DNA of 64,000 nucleotides from assembly GCA_023974075.1 (NCBI GenBank), contig CM043798.1, positions 22,288,441 through 22,352,440 on the forward strand, read 5' to 3'. How positions within the stretch are numbered: position 1 is the stretch's first letter; every line of letters starts with the position of its first letter. The notes below the pieces were generated by a model, which was not told the origin of the DNA, made no database searches, and worked only from the letters and a program-made list of their open reading frames with translations. The stretch comes from Chaenocephalus aceratus (lineage: Eukaryota > Chordata > Actinopteri > Perciformes > Channichthyidae). The position numbers and the translations under genes are program-made. This document shows, piece after piece, positions 17,766 to 29,734 of the stretch.

Positions 17766-19270
17766 AAATCTCCGACTCCGACTTTGACTGAGCTCCTGGG
17801 TCTTTATTGCGGCACTTCCGTTTCATGCTGGAAGGCCGGGAGTTCACGGCGTTTGTCGACCACAAGCCACTCACTTTCGCCATGTCTAAAGTGGCAGAGC
17901 CTTGGTCGGCACGTCAGCAGCGGCAGCTTTCCTAAATCTCTGAGTTCACCACAGACATTAAGCACGTGGCTGGCAAGTCGAACCTGGTTGCAGATTGCTT
18001 CAGTCGTCATCGGAGCCGTCCTGTTGGGCCTGGACTATACTCGCATGGCGGCGGACCAGGTCACAGACCCCGGCGTCCAGGCTCTGAAGGTGGAGGGCGC
18101 GAGGCTGCGCTTGGAGGACGTGGTGTTCGGCAACGCCGGCGTTACCCTCCTGTGTGACGTCTTCACAGGCCTGTCGCGGCCAGTCGTTCCCGCCAGCTGG
18201 AGGCGCTCTGTGTTCGAGGCAGTGCACGGACTGTCACAGCCCGGCGTTAAGCCTTCGGTGCGCTTGGTGGCCGCGAAGTTCGTCTGGCATGGGCTGAAAA
18301 AGGACGTGAGGACTTGCGCTGGTGAGTGCATGGCTTGTCAGCGCGCTATGGTGCACCGCCACACGAAGGCCCCTTTGGAGCGTTTCCTGGTGCCTGAGAG
18401 GAGGTTTGACCACGTCAACATCGACCTGGTTGGTCCATTGCCCTCCTCTCAGGTCTTTTCCTACCTCCTCACCATGGTGGACAGGACGACCCGTTGGCCG
18501 GAGGCGGTCCTGCTCGTTTCGACGTCGGCCGCGGACATTGCCGGCCTCATTGCCCGGGCCTTCATTGCAACGTGGGTGTGTTGTTTTGGCACCCCGTCGG
18601 ACATTTCCTCAGACAGGGGCTCTCAGTTCACGTCCGAACTCTGGAACGCCGTGGCAGGTGGTTTGGGGGTTAAGCTGCACAGGACTACCGCTTACCACCC
18701 TCAGGCTAACGGCCTCTGCGAGCGCTTCCATCGCTCCATGAAGGAGGCCCTAAAAGCCGGCCTTACGGACGGGAATTGGGTCGACAAGCTGCCCTGGGTG
18801 ATGCTGGGCCTGAGGACTGCGCCTAAAGAAGACCTGCAGTGCTCTACAGCTGAGATGGTCTACGGGCAGCTGTTGAGAGTTCCAGGGGATTTCCTCCCTA
18901 ACGCATCGGCTCCCTGGTCGGCGTCGGCCCAGCGGGCTTTCCTGCAGGACGCCGCTGAGGCCTTTGCTCCGATCCCTACTACTCAGCATGGTACTCAGGT
19001 GTCCCAGGTTCCCGCAGAGCTCCGCTCGGCGGGGCACGTGTTCATCCGGCACGATGCGCACAGAGGCCCCCTGCAGCCCCCTTACGATGGGACTTTCCGG
19101 GTCTTGGAGCACGGGGACAAGCACCTAGTGGTCGACCTGGGTGGCAAGGCCGAGCACGTCTCGGTGGACCGGGTGAAGGCTGCTCACCTGGACTTGGACC
19201 AGCCGGTGGTGCTGGCTCGACCTCCACGACGGGGCCGCCCCCCCCGGCCTCGACCCCTGTCACGGATTTA
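17766..19270 (+). pseudogene. Ty3/Gypsy pol fragment: end of RNase H and integrase (element 1, 3' part)
   Basis: It begins inside RNase H (FRFMLEGREF, FVDHKPLTFAMSKVAEPWS, then DIKHVAGKSNLVADC) with small frame errors and one TAA near 17935. From about 18040 an open integrase frame of more than 400 residues follows: a zinc-binding region with CMAC but Gln in place of the second His (HGLSQPGV where HGLSHPG is usual), the DDE core with D in HVNIDLVGPLP, D in ISSDRGSQF and E in ANGLCERFHR (35 residues after the second D), and a C-terminal domain ending in a basic Pro/Arg tail. It inserts cDNA into the genome. It continues the RT piece at 3590-4442. A 3' LTR follows at 19416. The catalytic triad is intact, but the element as a whole is dead. 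Confidence 0.92.
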
Positions 19271-19415
19271 AGACCTGTTGTTCCGGTCCCTCCCCTTCCG
19301 GGGGCCGCACAGGCGGAGGTCACTTTTCCGACTCCCGTGCTCAGGAGTCGTGGGGGTCGGCGTGTCGTTCCTCCCCGCCATGCTGATTTTGTTATGTGTG
19401 AATTCTGGGGGGGCT

Positions 19416-19628
19416 TGTGTGGTGACACCATGTGGGACCATAATTCACCTTGCTTATTGTGTTGCCACACGGACCCTTTAGTGGGGAACACCTGTAGCTT
19501 TAGCTGCCATTCCTGCTAGCTCATCAGGCAAGCAGTTCATGTGTTAACCTCTCTGATATTAATGGATAATAAAGATTGGAACTCCATTCTTAATACATCG
19601 CCTCCGACTCTCTTTTCACGGCACTACA
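19416..19628 (+). repeat. 3' LTR of Gypsy element 1
   Basis: Preceded by the polypurine tract TTCTGGGGGGGCT. Starts TGTGTGGTGACACC and ends GGCACTACA (TG...CA). It contains a poly(A) signal in GGATAATAAAGATTGG at about 19563. The 5' LTR is not in the window because the element is 5'-truncated in RT. Confidence 0.75.
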
Positions 19629-20029
19629 AGAGAAACATGCATTCTTGTTCTTAGGAGCGGATATTGACATAGGATTACTCAAAAAGTACACAGTAAGTAC
19701 TTCATAGTACTTGTGGGAGTAGTTTCACTACTAGCCTACTGAGTCCAACAGTGTCAATCTCACGAAGAACTAATGGCAGAACAAATAACAAACTCGAGAG
19801 ACGGCTGAGTTGACAGTAGTGCAGAATCGCTGTTAGTTGAAATCTCCAAACAATGTTGTCCATTTTAGACATAGGCCTATTATATTTACAGCCCTTAATA
19901 ACATTCATTTTCTGGGCTCAATATGTGTCTTGGCTGTTTTCGTTGTGAAAACAAATGGACCGTAGATACACGGATTGACCGTCCTCATCTGTGCTCTTAT
20001 TTTGTAAGGTATTCCGGTAGCAGAATATG
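19629..20029. other. Unassigned non-coding stretch
   Basis: No feature recognised. Confidence 0.4.
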
Positions 20030-21060
20030 AAAAAACTGTAGTTTTTTTGTTTTTGTTTTCTAGTGATTTTATTTTTTGCTTTGAGAAGTAGAAAATGAAA
20101 ATCATCCCGTTTTTTTCATGGGAGCCTGCCTGCATATCTCCACTCTCAGGACAGTTCCGGTGCATACCTCCACTCTCAGGACACCTCCACTGTCAGTACA
20201 GGAAGTGACAATTCTGACACGTTTTTTTCCCCACCCACCGAAGGACTCGTTTGATGGAAGTTTTCAAATCACAATGGAGACTCATCACGGAGGTGATGAG
20301 TCCGCCCACCGTGCACTTTGGGTCGGCCTTGGTCAAGCCCTTTTGACCCCCCTGCTCAAATGACACCATAGATAGAGGAATTTAACAAGAGTTGACAGGG
20401 GACTCTGCCCGCCTCACGAGTGCCTATTTTCGGACACTTTTTTTTCACTTTTCCCCGGTTTTATTATTTATTTTTTTGGCTATTTTTTTATTTCACCCGA
20501 TTTCTACCGGGCACATTGCCCGGTCTCGGGTGTCCCCCCACGGCCTGTGTCCAGCCCCCCCCCCCCACTCATCCATATATTAACGGATTTTGACCATTTT
20601 TGTTGCATTTTTCTCCTCTCCTCTCACTGATCGAATGGCAAACGCGACCCACTGTCGGAGGGCCTCCACGCCGGCCCGGCCTAGTGCCGGTGCTCTGGCG
20701 GTCGGTTCCTCCGAACTGCGGGTTCGACTCTGATGGCCGGGAGGGTGTGCTTTTTTTGTTGTATTTGCATGCATTTCCTGTTCGGAAAGTGGCGCTGCGG
20801 CTGTACTGATAGTAACAACAATACAAGGTGTCCGTATATATCTATATAGATATATACATATGAATAAGTGTCACGATCCGTCACGATCCGATTTTATTTT
20901 GTATTTGCGTGCATTTCCTGTTTGGAAAGTGGCACTGTACTGATAGTGATTTTATTTTGGAATTCTTAGCGTGCACTTCCTGTCCTGAGAGTGGAGGTCT
21001 GCACCGGAACTGTCCTGAGAGTGGAGGTCTGCAGGCAGACCCCTCTCGTTTTTTTAGTTT
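20030..21060. mobile_element. Foldback element with CCTCCACTCTCAGGAC repeats
   Basis: 20118-20204 and the reverse complement of 20966-21045 share GCCTGC-GCA, ACCTCCACTCTCAGGACAG, TTCCGGTGCA and CAGGAAGTG, so the ends are inverted. Inside, a 60-bp segment (TTTGCRTGCATTTCCTGTT to TACTGATAGT) is directly repeated at about 20762-20815 and 20902-20948. No ORF with a recognisable product. A non-autonomous DNA element is likely; the superfamily and exact ends are unclear. Confidence 0.65.
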
Positions 21061-21577
21061 AGTAAATCCCTTTTTGACGATGATAAAGAAAAACGCCTTG
21101 TATTTCAATTTTGGTTCTTCAATTTTTTTAAAAAACGAAAATTAAATATCCAGTCGTTTTTTGTTTTTGAATATCCATTTGTGAAAAGAAAATCCAATGA
21201 CCAAAATATACACTGACCTGACGGACATACAAACATTTCTCTGTATTCCATATATTTAGATGCAAGTATTAATGAGTTTGTGTTGCAGTTTACATTTTAT
21301 TAAGGTACTGTATCTCCCCTTTGTAAACACATAACGTATATTAGTAATGCCGTTAAAGCAGGCTCAAACACACAGTGACAAAGTGTTACACCTGGAAGGT
21401 ATTACATCAGAGAGTAGACTGAGACCATTCAAAGCCAGCTGAAACTCGCTTTGAAGCCAATTGACAGAATCTCATTTTCTGGGTCATCAGTTCCTCAGGA
21501 GGCCTTGTGTACTGGTGAGAGAACATAGAAAAAAAACAAAGCAATAAATGATGCAGAAAAAATACGCACATGCAGGA
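21061..21577. other. Unassigned A/T-rich stretch
   Basis: No feature recognised. Confidence 0.4.
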
Positions 21578-21643
21578 CAAATTTCCCTCATTCTGTAGCA
21601 AGCATGAGGGAAATTTGTCATTTCCCTCATGCTTGCTACAGAA
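21578..21643. repeat. Perfect hairpin with a second, competing hairpin
   Basis: 21591-21614 pairs perfectly over 24 bp with 21620-21643 around a 5-nt loop. 21578-21591 (CAAATTTCCCTCAT) pairs perfectly with 21604-21617 (ATGAGGGAAATTTG). The two hairpins use overlapping bases and cannot form together. Confidence 0.93.
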
Positions 21644-21994
21644 AGGCTTTATTGTTTCTCTAAATCCTGGATTTAGAGTTTGGTTTAATGCAAGAACAAC
21701 GGCTGGTTTCACAATGCATCTTTTCATTTATATTTCCAGTAACAGTGAAATGTAGTTTGTCTTTCCGAAGTAAGCTTCTTTGAAATAAAATAAAACAACA
21801 TTTTCAGAGCACCAGAACTGCTTTCATACTTAGTTTGTTATAGAATAATATCCTCAGGCTACTGTCTCACTTTGTCATATGAACAACATCTGGCAAACCT
21901 GGAGCCCCTAAGTGGCAATAGACAGTGGACTCTCTATTCTGCCTTACAGGTTGCACTTCTACATGTTCAGGAAGTGTCCATGGCAGGGAGTATG
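21644..21994. other. Unassigned stretch before the Harbinger-like element
   Basis: No feature recognised. Confidence 0.4.
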
Positions 21995-21997
21995 TAA

Positions 21998-23762
21998 TGG
22001 GGCTTTCACACCAACGCGGTTCCAGGGCTGGTTCGGAGCTAGAGCCTGAAAAGCACCGGTTTTTCCTGTTCACACCGCAGCGGAGCCGCCTCTAAGCTCC
22101 GGAATCTGGTTTGTTTCAAGCACCAAACATTTTTCGGTCCGCTTACGTCGGAGGGGGGCGAGATTAACCTGAGCTAACAGTTAAAGGCGAGTACGGCAAA
22201 TAAAAGTTGTAACAAGCAGTATTGCTGAGCAAAGTGACTAGAACGCAATCACACACTTTAAAAAAAAAAAACACACTTTATAAAGTCAGGCAACACTAAC
22301 CAGGCTTCGTGTGATTCTGTTTATTTGTACCTTACTTTGACCATCCGTTCGCTGTTATTGATCATTGTGGAGAGCAGGCAGACGTTTTGTTTTGTATTAT
22401 AGCTCTATCGGATGGAATCAATACATGGGCTGCACAGGTTGTCAGATCCGACTATCACAAGTAGAATAATAATGAAAAATACGCCGATAAAATGTGCCTG
22501 TAGAAAACAGCTTATGCAACAATAGGATAGCAACAACAAGTAATCAAGATAGTCAGTTTAGCTTCGGGTGCTATGCTAACATCACCCATTTTATACCAGA
22601 GAAACTTTCATTACAGCGTTGTGATGCTAAACAGCGTCAATTCATACTGAAACACATTCACGGGGAATTGGGGATATGTATTAGTTGCTTGTGTGATAGT
22701 CAGACAGTGAATATTTTACAGCGGCCACTGCCGTGTGAGCGAACCCGGAGCTAACGGGAGAATAAACTCCGGTGGAAGAGCAGCACTGCAGCGGTCGGTA
22801 AATGCCTCTGAAACATGTTACTAATTATTGAACCCTGAGATCAGGACAGACTGAAAAGAGTCAAGGGAAGCTTATAAAAGTTAACAGCATTTAATTACAC
22901 AAAATATACGTTGGTGTACAAATGAAATTGCAAGCGGAGGCACTCTCCCCATGTCTTGGTCAGCCGAGGTCAGGAGGAGAAGAGATCGATTCTTGGCTTG
23001 CTCTTTCTGTTGTCATCTGAGGTCTTCTCCTATTGGCCGACGTCGTCGTCCAATGCAATTCCTGCCTTTTTCTGTTTCTAAATTACATCATTCTGGTGTC
23101 TGGTTATTTAAACATTCCCTAATAAACATTATTCAGCGTCAATAAATGAGTGTTAATCCCAGTGTGTACAACATCACATGTAATTTCACCTTCAATTCAC
23201 GGTTTTGAACGTAGCATTTCGCCACACCGGAAATGATGAAATTCACTAGCGGAAAAACCAGAAGTCATGTGTGAATCTTCGGTTTTTAGAATAAAACAGA
23301 TTTAAATTAAATACAGTGTATTTCAAATTATGCCATATCAACATTGATTTTAATTTCTAACAAACACATTAATAAACAATTAACCACGGCACTCTGGAGA
23401 AAAGTATAAGGTTGGAGAAGTTGTTATTGTGTCAGCACTTTGGTCAACTGAAGGTTGTTTTAAATGTGCTATATAAATAAATAAAGATTGAGATTGAAAG
23501 ATTATTTTATTGAATCTGGCTTCGTATGATTAAAAGCAACACGATCATCGACCCGACGCAGTCCCCTATTGTTGTTGTTGTAGTGAGTGCCGTAACACCG
23601 TTGGGGAGAAAATCAGCGACGTAAACGGTGACGTCATGACACAGCACCAGTCAGGCTCTGGGCGGTGTGAACAAAACGGGGGCTGAAAAGAAAAACCGGT
23701 TCCGAACCAGAAAAGCTCTAGGATGGAGCTAGAACGGGAACCGTGTTGGTGTGAAAGGGACA
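21998..23762. mobile_element. PIF/Harbinger-like non-autonomous DNA element
   Basis: Left end TGGGGCTTTCACACCAAC and right end (reverse complement) TGTCCCTTTCACACCAAC are inverted, followed on both sides by further inverted similarity (CGGTTCC, AGAGC, CCGGTTTTTC, GTTCACACCGC). A TAA flanks both ends (21995-21997 and 23763-23765), matching the 3-bp TWA target preference of PIF/Harbinger elements. No transposase frame was found in the 1.77 kb. It includes a segment shared with 11040-11150. Confidence 0.68.
23425..23492 (+). mobile_element. LINE 3' tail fragment
   Basis: The motif GTCAGCACTTTGGTCAACTG, then TGTGCTATATAAATAAATAA, resembles the 3' tails of fish LINEs. It lies nested within the Harbinger-like element. 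Confidence 0.5.
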
Positions 23763-23765
23763 TAA

Positions 23766-25682
23766 GAGAGCTAGTGTCACAAGTAGCCAAGCCAAGTTGA
23801 GTCGAGTCAAGTCAACAGGTTTGTAGTCAGGATTGCATAAAGCTACAGTGAGCTTAGTCAAAATAAGTTAATTTAATCAGTCATCAACTGCCCTATAAAG
23901 CAAGCTTAATTTTGTCAGACAGTAGCTTGGCCTCAGACTTGTAGGTATTAACTCCAAACTTTTTGCTGACGATAATGCTCTATTGGTTTCAATGGACTTA
24001 GGTTTGTTGCATGCGAATAGATAGCCTGTGACTGAGAACAAAAAAAGAGCAATATATAGTGGTACATGCAATGGGATTTCTACTGCCTGGGACCAAACCT
24101 CTTACCTGGGGATGTCGGCATCACACTCACACAAATACACACAAACAAACACACACACTTTGTGTGAGTCAGGTGGGACTCAGTCATGTATTAGCTGCTA
24201 ATGAGTCTTCTTTGTAATGGAGGAGGCTACCATCGGCTGAAACCAAAGGTCAAGCTGAGAGCTGCCACAAACTTGTTAAAAGGTTAAACACGACATTGAA
24301 GCATTCTTCAGCCCAAAATATTTAGAGGTCATGAAAATAATATGTAACCAGTCTGTCAGGTGTGTGAAAACGGGACCAGTATTCCAGGTTCTTAAAGGAG
24401 GGGTAATAAATGAAGTTGAACACCAGAGTGAATACTGAGATTTTATAAAGAAATATATATATATTGGCACAGGAATAAACAACATTATTCTAAATAATTC
24501 CAATTGTTTTTAAAGCGCTTGACACTTGAGTGCACCCCAAATAAAATAAAATAAACCCCCAAAAGAAAATAGTTCTTTGTTCAGTTCCTGTAAGGTCCTC
24601 TCAAAATCCTACCACTGGTAGCAGAAAGATGAGGTGTACAGGTTATCATTGGTAGCTCGCCATCCCCCTCGTCAGGGAGAGAATCCTGAGTCCACAATAC
24701 AGAATCTAGAAAATCCAGAATCTTCTTATCCAAGGGTATCATAAAAACCCAGCATGTGTAATATAACACGGCTTAAAACATTTCAAATGTATCTTCAACA
24801 CATGTGCAACAAATATCATAACTGTGCAGTACTAAATTATCAATGCAAATATACACATTTAGATACACCATACTATGGAAAACTGTTGCATTGTAAATAA
24901 AAGATTCATTCTAAATGCACTACTAAAAACTCACTGACTTCAATAACCATGAAATCATGAAATGTAGATCAAGAGAAGCATTTACAATTTAAACAATGCT
25001 CAAAACATTGTAGTAAACACAATAAATGTCTAGTGCTTGTTAGCACTGTATAGTAATACACAACATATAGCTACTGTAACTCTATCAACCATAACTCATA
25101 TTTGCTAAATTTAACTGAACTCTCAAAAGAACACCACCACGATGGCCGCAGCATGCAGGCAGCAACCAGCACGTAGCATGTAGCATGTAGCGTATCGCTT
25201 CACTCACCGAGGGAAATAAAATAACAATCAAAACTCCCGCTTTCCAAGGCAGCTCCAACCTCCAACGACAGCCCCAGAGATTGGTCCACCGCCGTCCCGG
25301 TAAAACTCTTAATTTGCGCTGTTTTGTGGATATAATGATCACAACAAGTGTCTCAGTTCTTCCAGCATGACGCTGCTCCCTCACACACACTTCTTCTTTT
25401 AATAAAGTTGCCACGTGTTTTCAAATTCAAGTTTTCCTCTTTTTTTTTTTTTTTTTTTAAAATGCTTTCTGTAATACACACACTTCTTCAACGTGCCCTC
25501 ATTAACCTGAGTGAGGAGGCGGGACTTGGCGGATTTTAGTCAAACAGTAATCATGATTGCGTTATGAACCAATGAGCTTTGTTCTTAAAGTTTTACCATT
25601 AAACTAAAATATACTATGAAATAACTATATAAATAATAAATTATTATTAACAAACAAAATACAAGAACCTTGTAACCTTGGT
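23766..25682. other. Mostly unassigned; possible minus-strand exon-like pieces
   Basis: A minus-strand frame at 24590-24770 (LDKKILDFLDSVLWTQDS then LPDEGDGELPMI) has plausible protein composition. On the same strand a GTGAGT donor-like site is read at about 25200. Neither has a family I recognise or confirmed splice partners, so no gene is called. A T-tract lies at 25440-25458. Confidence 0.25.
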
Positions 25683-27605
25683 AAATAATAATACTTTATT
25701 TAGAGTGCGCTTGCTTTTCTTTTTGAAAGTCATCACATAACGGCATTGTAATACACGGTTCGGCTGCATTAAATATTACACATCTGCCGTAGTTCTCTAT
25801 TTATAGAGCCCTGACAGACCTTTTGACAAACTGGAAGAACTGCCACCGAAACTGGATATGTGACGTGGATCATACATATATCAGCAATTAAACAACATCT
25901 TCAATTTCTCTTCACACAATATGTCTCCTTGCAGTATCAATAGTAATTTGGCTGACTTTTATATTTGATCCAATTGGTAAATAGGTTATATTTACACCAT
26001 AACGGTGCACAGCTGATAGAAAGGGACTTGTAGTTTTTAAAGATATTACTGATTTTCTTTGAATTAAAGAATATAAATTGACTGAGTTGAGAGAATAGTC
26101 AGGGGTTTTGGGTGATGGGAGACACATATGGAATCAGAATTCCAATAGTTTACCATTAAACGATGGATATACCTCAGATATGAATGTGTATAACTACAAT
26201 AAGTGAAATAATATAGCATTATCCTGTAAGATTATGTGAAAACATGAATAAAACTACACATCTTCAGATGTTATATATACATAAGTGTCCTACACTAATA
26301 AAACAAATTTATGATGTCATTGTATGCTGTGTGTTATTTGTAACATCTTCATAAAGTATCATTTATTGTGTTAACACTGTAAACTTGACAGTTTTTTAAC
26401 CCGCACCGCCTAGTAGTTAAAGCATGTTATTTAATTTTTTTATTGAATATGTTATATTTGATGAAAACATTTAAATATTAAGAGTAGCCTACATACAAAA
26501 TAGGGGGAACGTAGAAGGTCAATGATGGAAATATAAAATATAAAATATCAAGAAGATACTGTAGTGATCTCTACAATAAAACAGTTTAGAGCAGGACGTC
26601 CAAAGAATACTTAAAGTTAAGGTCTTCTTTTGAATAAGAAAAAAACGTTGAGGGTATCTAGAGATACATATTAAGCCTGACAAAGTACTCAATGTCTAAT
26701 ATATTGCATAGTTTATTTTGGCACTTGACAATCACCTTCCCTGAATTTGACTCAGGTGTAACTAAAGTCTGCGTTAAGGGTTGTATATATTTCACATCAT
26801 TAATCAGAATCTGCAAAGTAAGTAAAATATATGTAGTGGAGTAAAAATACCAGGTTAACCTCTGAATTGTAGTGGAGTAGAATTACAAAGTAACAATAAA
26901 TTGCATGTTGTACATGCTGCTGTAACAAAAACTTTTCCCAACTTGGGATCAATAAAGTACATCTTATCTTATCTTAAGATGATTGATTGCTACTGCCATA
27001 TTTGCTAAATGTTCCTCTGAACCTTGACATGTCCATGTTTCAGGCTTATCAATTAACAACAGGAGGGGTCACAGACATAAGACCAGCTATTAAATAAAGC
27101 TCTTCAGACATTAGCTGTCATGTGGGTATATATTAATGCTGCCCATTATGGACACAAGCAATTTTCACCCATTTATTAATGATATGTTTTAAATGTGATA
27201 ACCACCACCACTGTGTATCCCCTAAACCTCCAGGGGTGTACACAGTTTAATACTGGCAACTTCTAATTACGGGAAATACAAAAACGTCTTTTAAAACTAT
27301 AATTCCAAGTAGAGACATGCCATAGAACATGTTGTGAAACACAATTAGCCAGCATGTGTAGTTCTAGGGGGTGGGGCTGGACCCATTCAAATCCAGTTTT
27401 GGATAGTCTGCCGTGGTTCCATTCCATTTCATTTGCTGTTTGAAGCTTGGCGTAACCTTGGCGCAGTGCCACTCCAACATCCAATCACAGAGCTTGAGGA
27501 ATAATCACGGGGTTTATCAAGCAAAGCGCATGTTGTAGTCCCAAACGATAGTTGAGGATTATGGGTAGTGTAGTGTCTTCGGCCATCCTAAACTCCCAAA
27601 AAACT
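25683..27605 (+). repeat. Interspersed repeat family, copy C
   Basis: Third copy of the family at 1856 and 7075: start AATACTTTATTTAGAGTGCG, CGGCATTGTAATACACGG, CACTGTAAACTTGACAG and the end block GTGTAGTGTCTTCGGCCATCC at about 27570-27590. It is collinear with copy A in its 3' part, including the AACTTGGGATCAATAAAGTA motif at about 26940. No recognisable product. Confidence 0.8.
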
Positions 27606-28875
27606 ATTTGTTTCTCCGAATCGAAGGTTAAAAACACAAAAGCATTGTGCACAATTTAAACCAATCAATATTGTGTAATTAACAAGGATAAACTGATGTT
27701 TTTTAGTGGATGAGTATACGGCAGATCACTGTAAAATCATTTGAAAGTGAGGTGAATACTTCCGGTTTCAATATGAAAACTTCGAGACCGGAAATACTGT
27801 TTCCACCCTGTGAGGGTTGACGCCAACTTTACATGGACACTGCCGTCAATAGAAATTAATAGGGGAAAGACATAGTATTATACACATTCTCCTGGCGAGA
27901 CCTCAAATAATCTTCGTAATATCTATCAAACTATAGATCCTACACATCCACTGGACGTGGATTCTAAAAGTACAATATACACTTCTCGCTATGGTTAGGG
28001 TCCTTATCAGTCACACATTCAAACAAGCAGCTGCTGTATGTGCAGACACATTGTACGTTTCATAGAATCAGGGTTTCCAAACCCTTATTCTTCCTGCCAT
28101 GATGGATTCAGTATATTAATAATAGACACAGCCACTATTATTCTGGGATATCCATTTAAAGTGATGAGAAAGTAATAGACTGAAGCTTGAGTAAAATGAG
28201 AACTACGAGAAAATATGTGTAAAGGGGTTTGTTAGAATGGGGAGATGTGCAGAATATCCCATTAGTCCAGTGTAATAAATGTACTGAGTGCTCACCGTAC
28301 TCATAGCCCTGGCTGGACCCCTGAAATGATATGCATAAGATGTTAGATTCATGACAAAAAGGCTGGGTATGCACAACAAACTGAAATTATGCAATCTGCG
28401 CCAGATTTATGACCCTCTATGTACACAATTCTCATTGTCATATATCTCAGCCACTGTGTAATTGGGCACACATGCAGAAGCCTTAAGGAAACTCGAACAA
28501 CTCAGTTTCTGCACCACAATGCTCCCAAATCCCAATAGGAAATAGCTCCACAACTTTGCAGGAACTGCATCTAGAAATTTGCTTTGAAGAATTTATGACT
28601 TTTTTAAAATGTACTGAACATAATGGTTCAACTCTGGAGTGGTAGAGGTTCAGGAGTGCTTTAATCGCACATAACTGCATCTTTTGATTAAAAACGTGTG
28701 CCTCCTTTTGTTCCATGGTACAATCAAATTATGTTCACTCAAAAGGGACACTTACATGTGAAAATACATGTGGAATGCTTCCGAGAATTACAGGTGTTTT
28801 CACTTATTCTGCCTTATTAAAGTTATTCTTGAAAGCACTGCACTTATGCACAAGGTCACTACATCCCATGTGACT
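27606..28875. other. Unassigned non-coding stretch
   Basis: No supported ORF or repeat. Short frames on the minus strand lack family features. Confidence 0.4.
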
Positions 28876-28970
28876 CATCCATCCATTGATACATCCATAT
28901 GTCCATCCATATATTCATCCATATATCCATCCATCAATCTATCCATCCATCCATCCATCCATCCATCCAG
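28876..28970. repeat. (ATCC)n microsatellite, partly degenerate
   Basis: Tandem CATC/ATCC tetranucleotides, pure in 28939-28968 and imperfect before. Confidence 0.95.
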
Positions 28971-29734
28971 ATACTACTATCTATGATCTTCTTCCTTTGC
29001 TCCTGTGATAATTCCTATGTCCCCAGAGGTCAGGCTAGGCCTTCAGGAACAATACAGGGTTTAGTATTTTGCCCTTGCAATATGGATTAGTGGACAACTT
29101 GCTTTACCTACAGTACTAGCTGGCCCCTTCTCACTCATAACTAGAACAGTGATAACCACTGTCACGGCCCATTAATAGTCTTATATCAGCCGAAGTGGGC
29201 ATCGTTAACCTTCTGAATAAACCTGGAGATGTCGGAAAATATGTTGAAATGTATTTTTTTCATTTACGGTGACAAAAAAAGACATCCATATGTCCTGCGT
29301 TTTTCCAATTGAACCATTTGATCTATTCCTCTTGACCAAAGTGACATCTGAACATGAAGAGCGTAAGATTATGTCTGAGATATTAGCAAACAAGGGGGTT
29401 TCTCCTGAAACATGTATTCAGCCCTGTCCCACACTGGTTGAATTAATTGAGCCTATTTATCACAATGACTGGGTCAATTTACCAGTTGAGGACATCAGCG
29501 CCCTCTATACAAAATTAAGTAAATCAAATTTACCGAACTCTTCCTTTATACTCTCCTCCCTCTCCGCCTTGTGCTCCCTTCTCCTCATCTGTCTCTGCTC
29601 TCTCCACCTTTCTTATTTCATTTCTAAAACCCTCAGGGTTAGTGAGAGAGAGGAAGAGAGTGTGAGGTATGCAAAGAAGGAAAGAAAGCACTCACTGCCA
29701 GAGAGTGATGAGAAATCTACTCCAAGCTAATGGA
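28971..29734. other. Unassigned stretch with an uncertain 153-codon frame
   Basis: A plus-strand frame at 29269-29730 encodes a short soluble part, a hydrophobic Leu/Ser/Cys segment of about 25 residues and a charged tail. No motif or family is visible and it ends within pyrimidine-rich sequence. I do not call it a gene. Confidence 0.25.

Noticed and set aside
24581..25414. Two minus-strand exon-like frames and a donor site
   Set aside because: Composition is suggestive, but no conserved domain, continuous splice pattern or family match can be seen.
29269..29730. 153-codon frame with a possible membrane segment
   Set aside because: No family resemblance, no splice or promoter support, and the hydrophobic part comes from a pyrimidine-rich tract.
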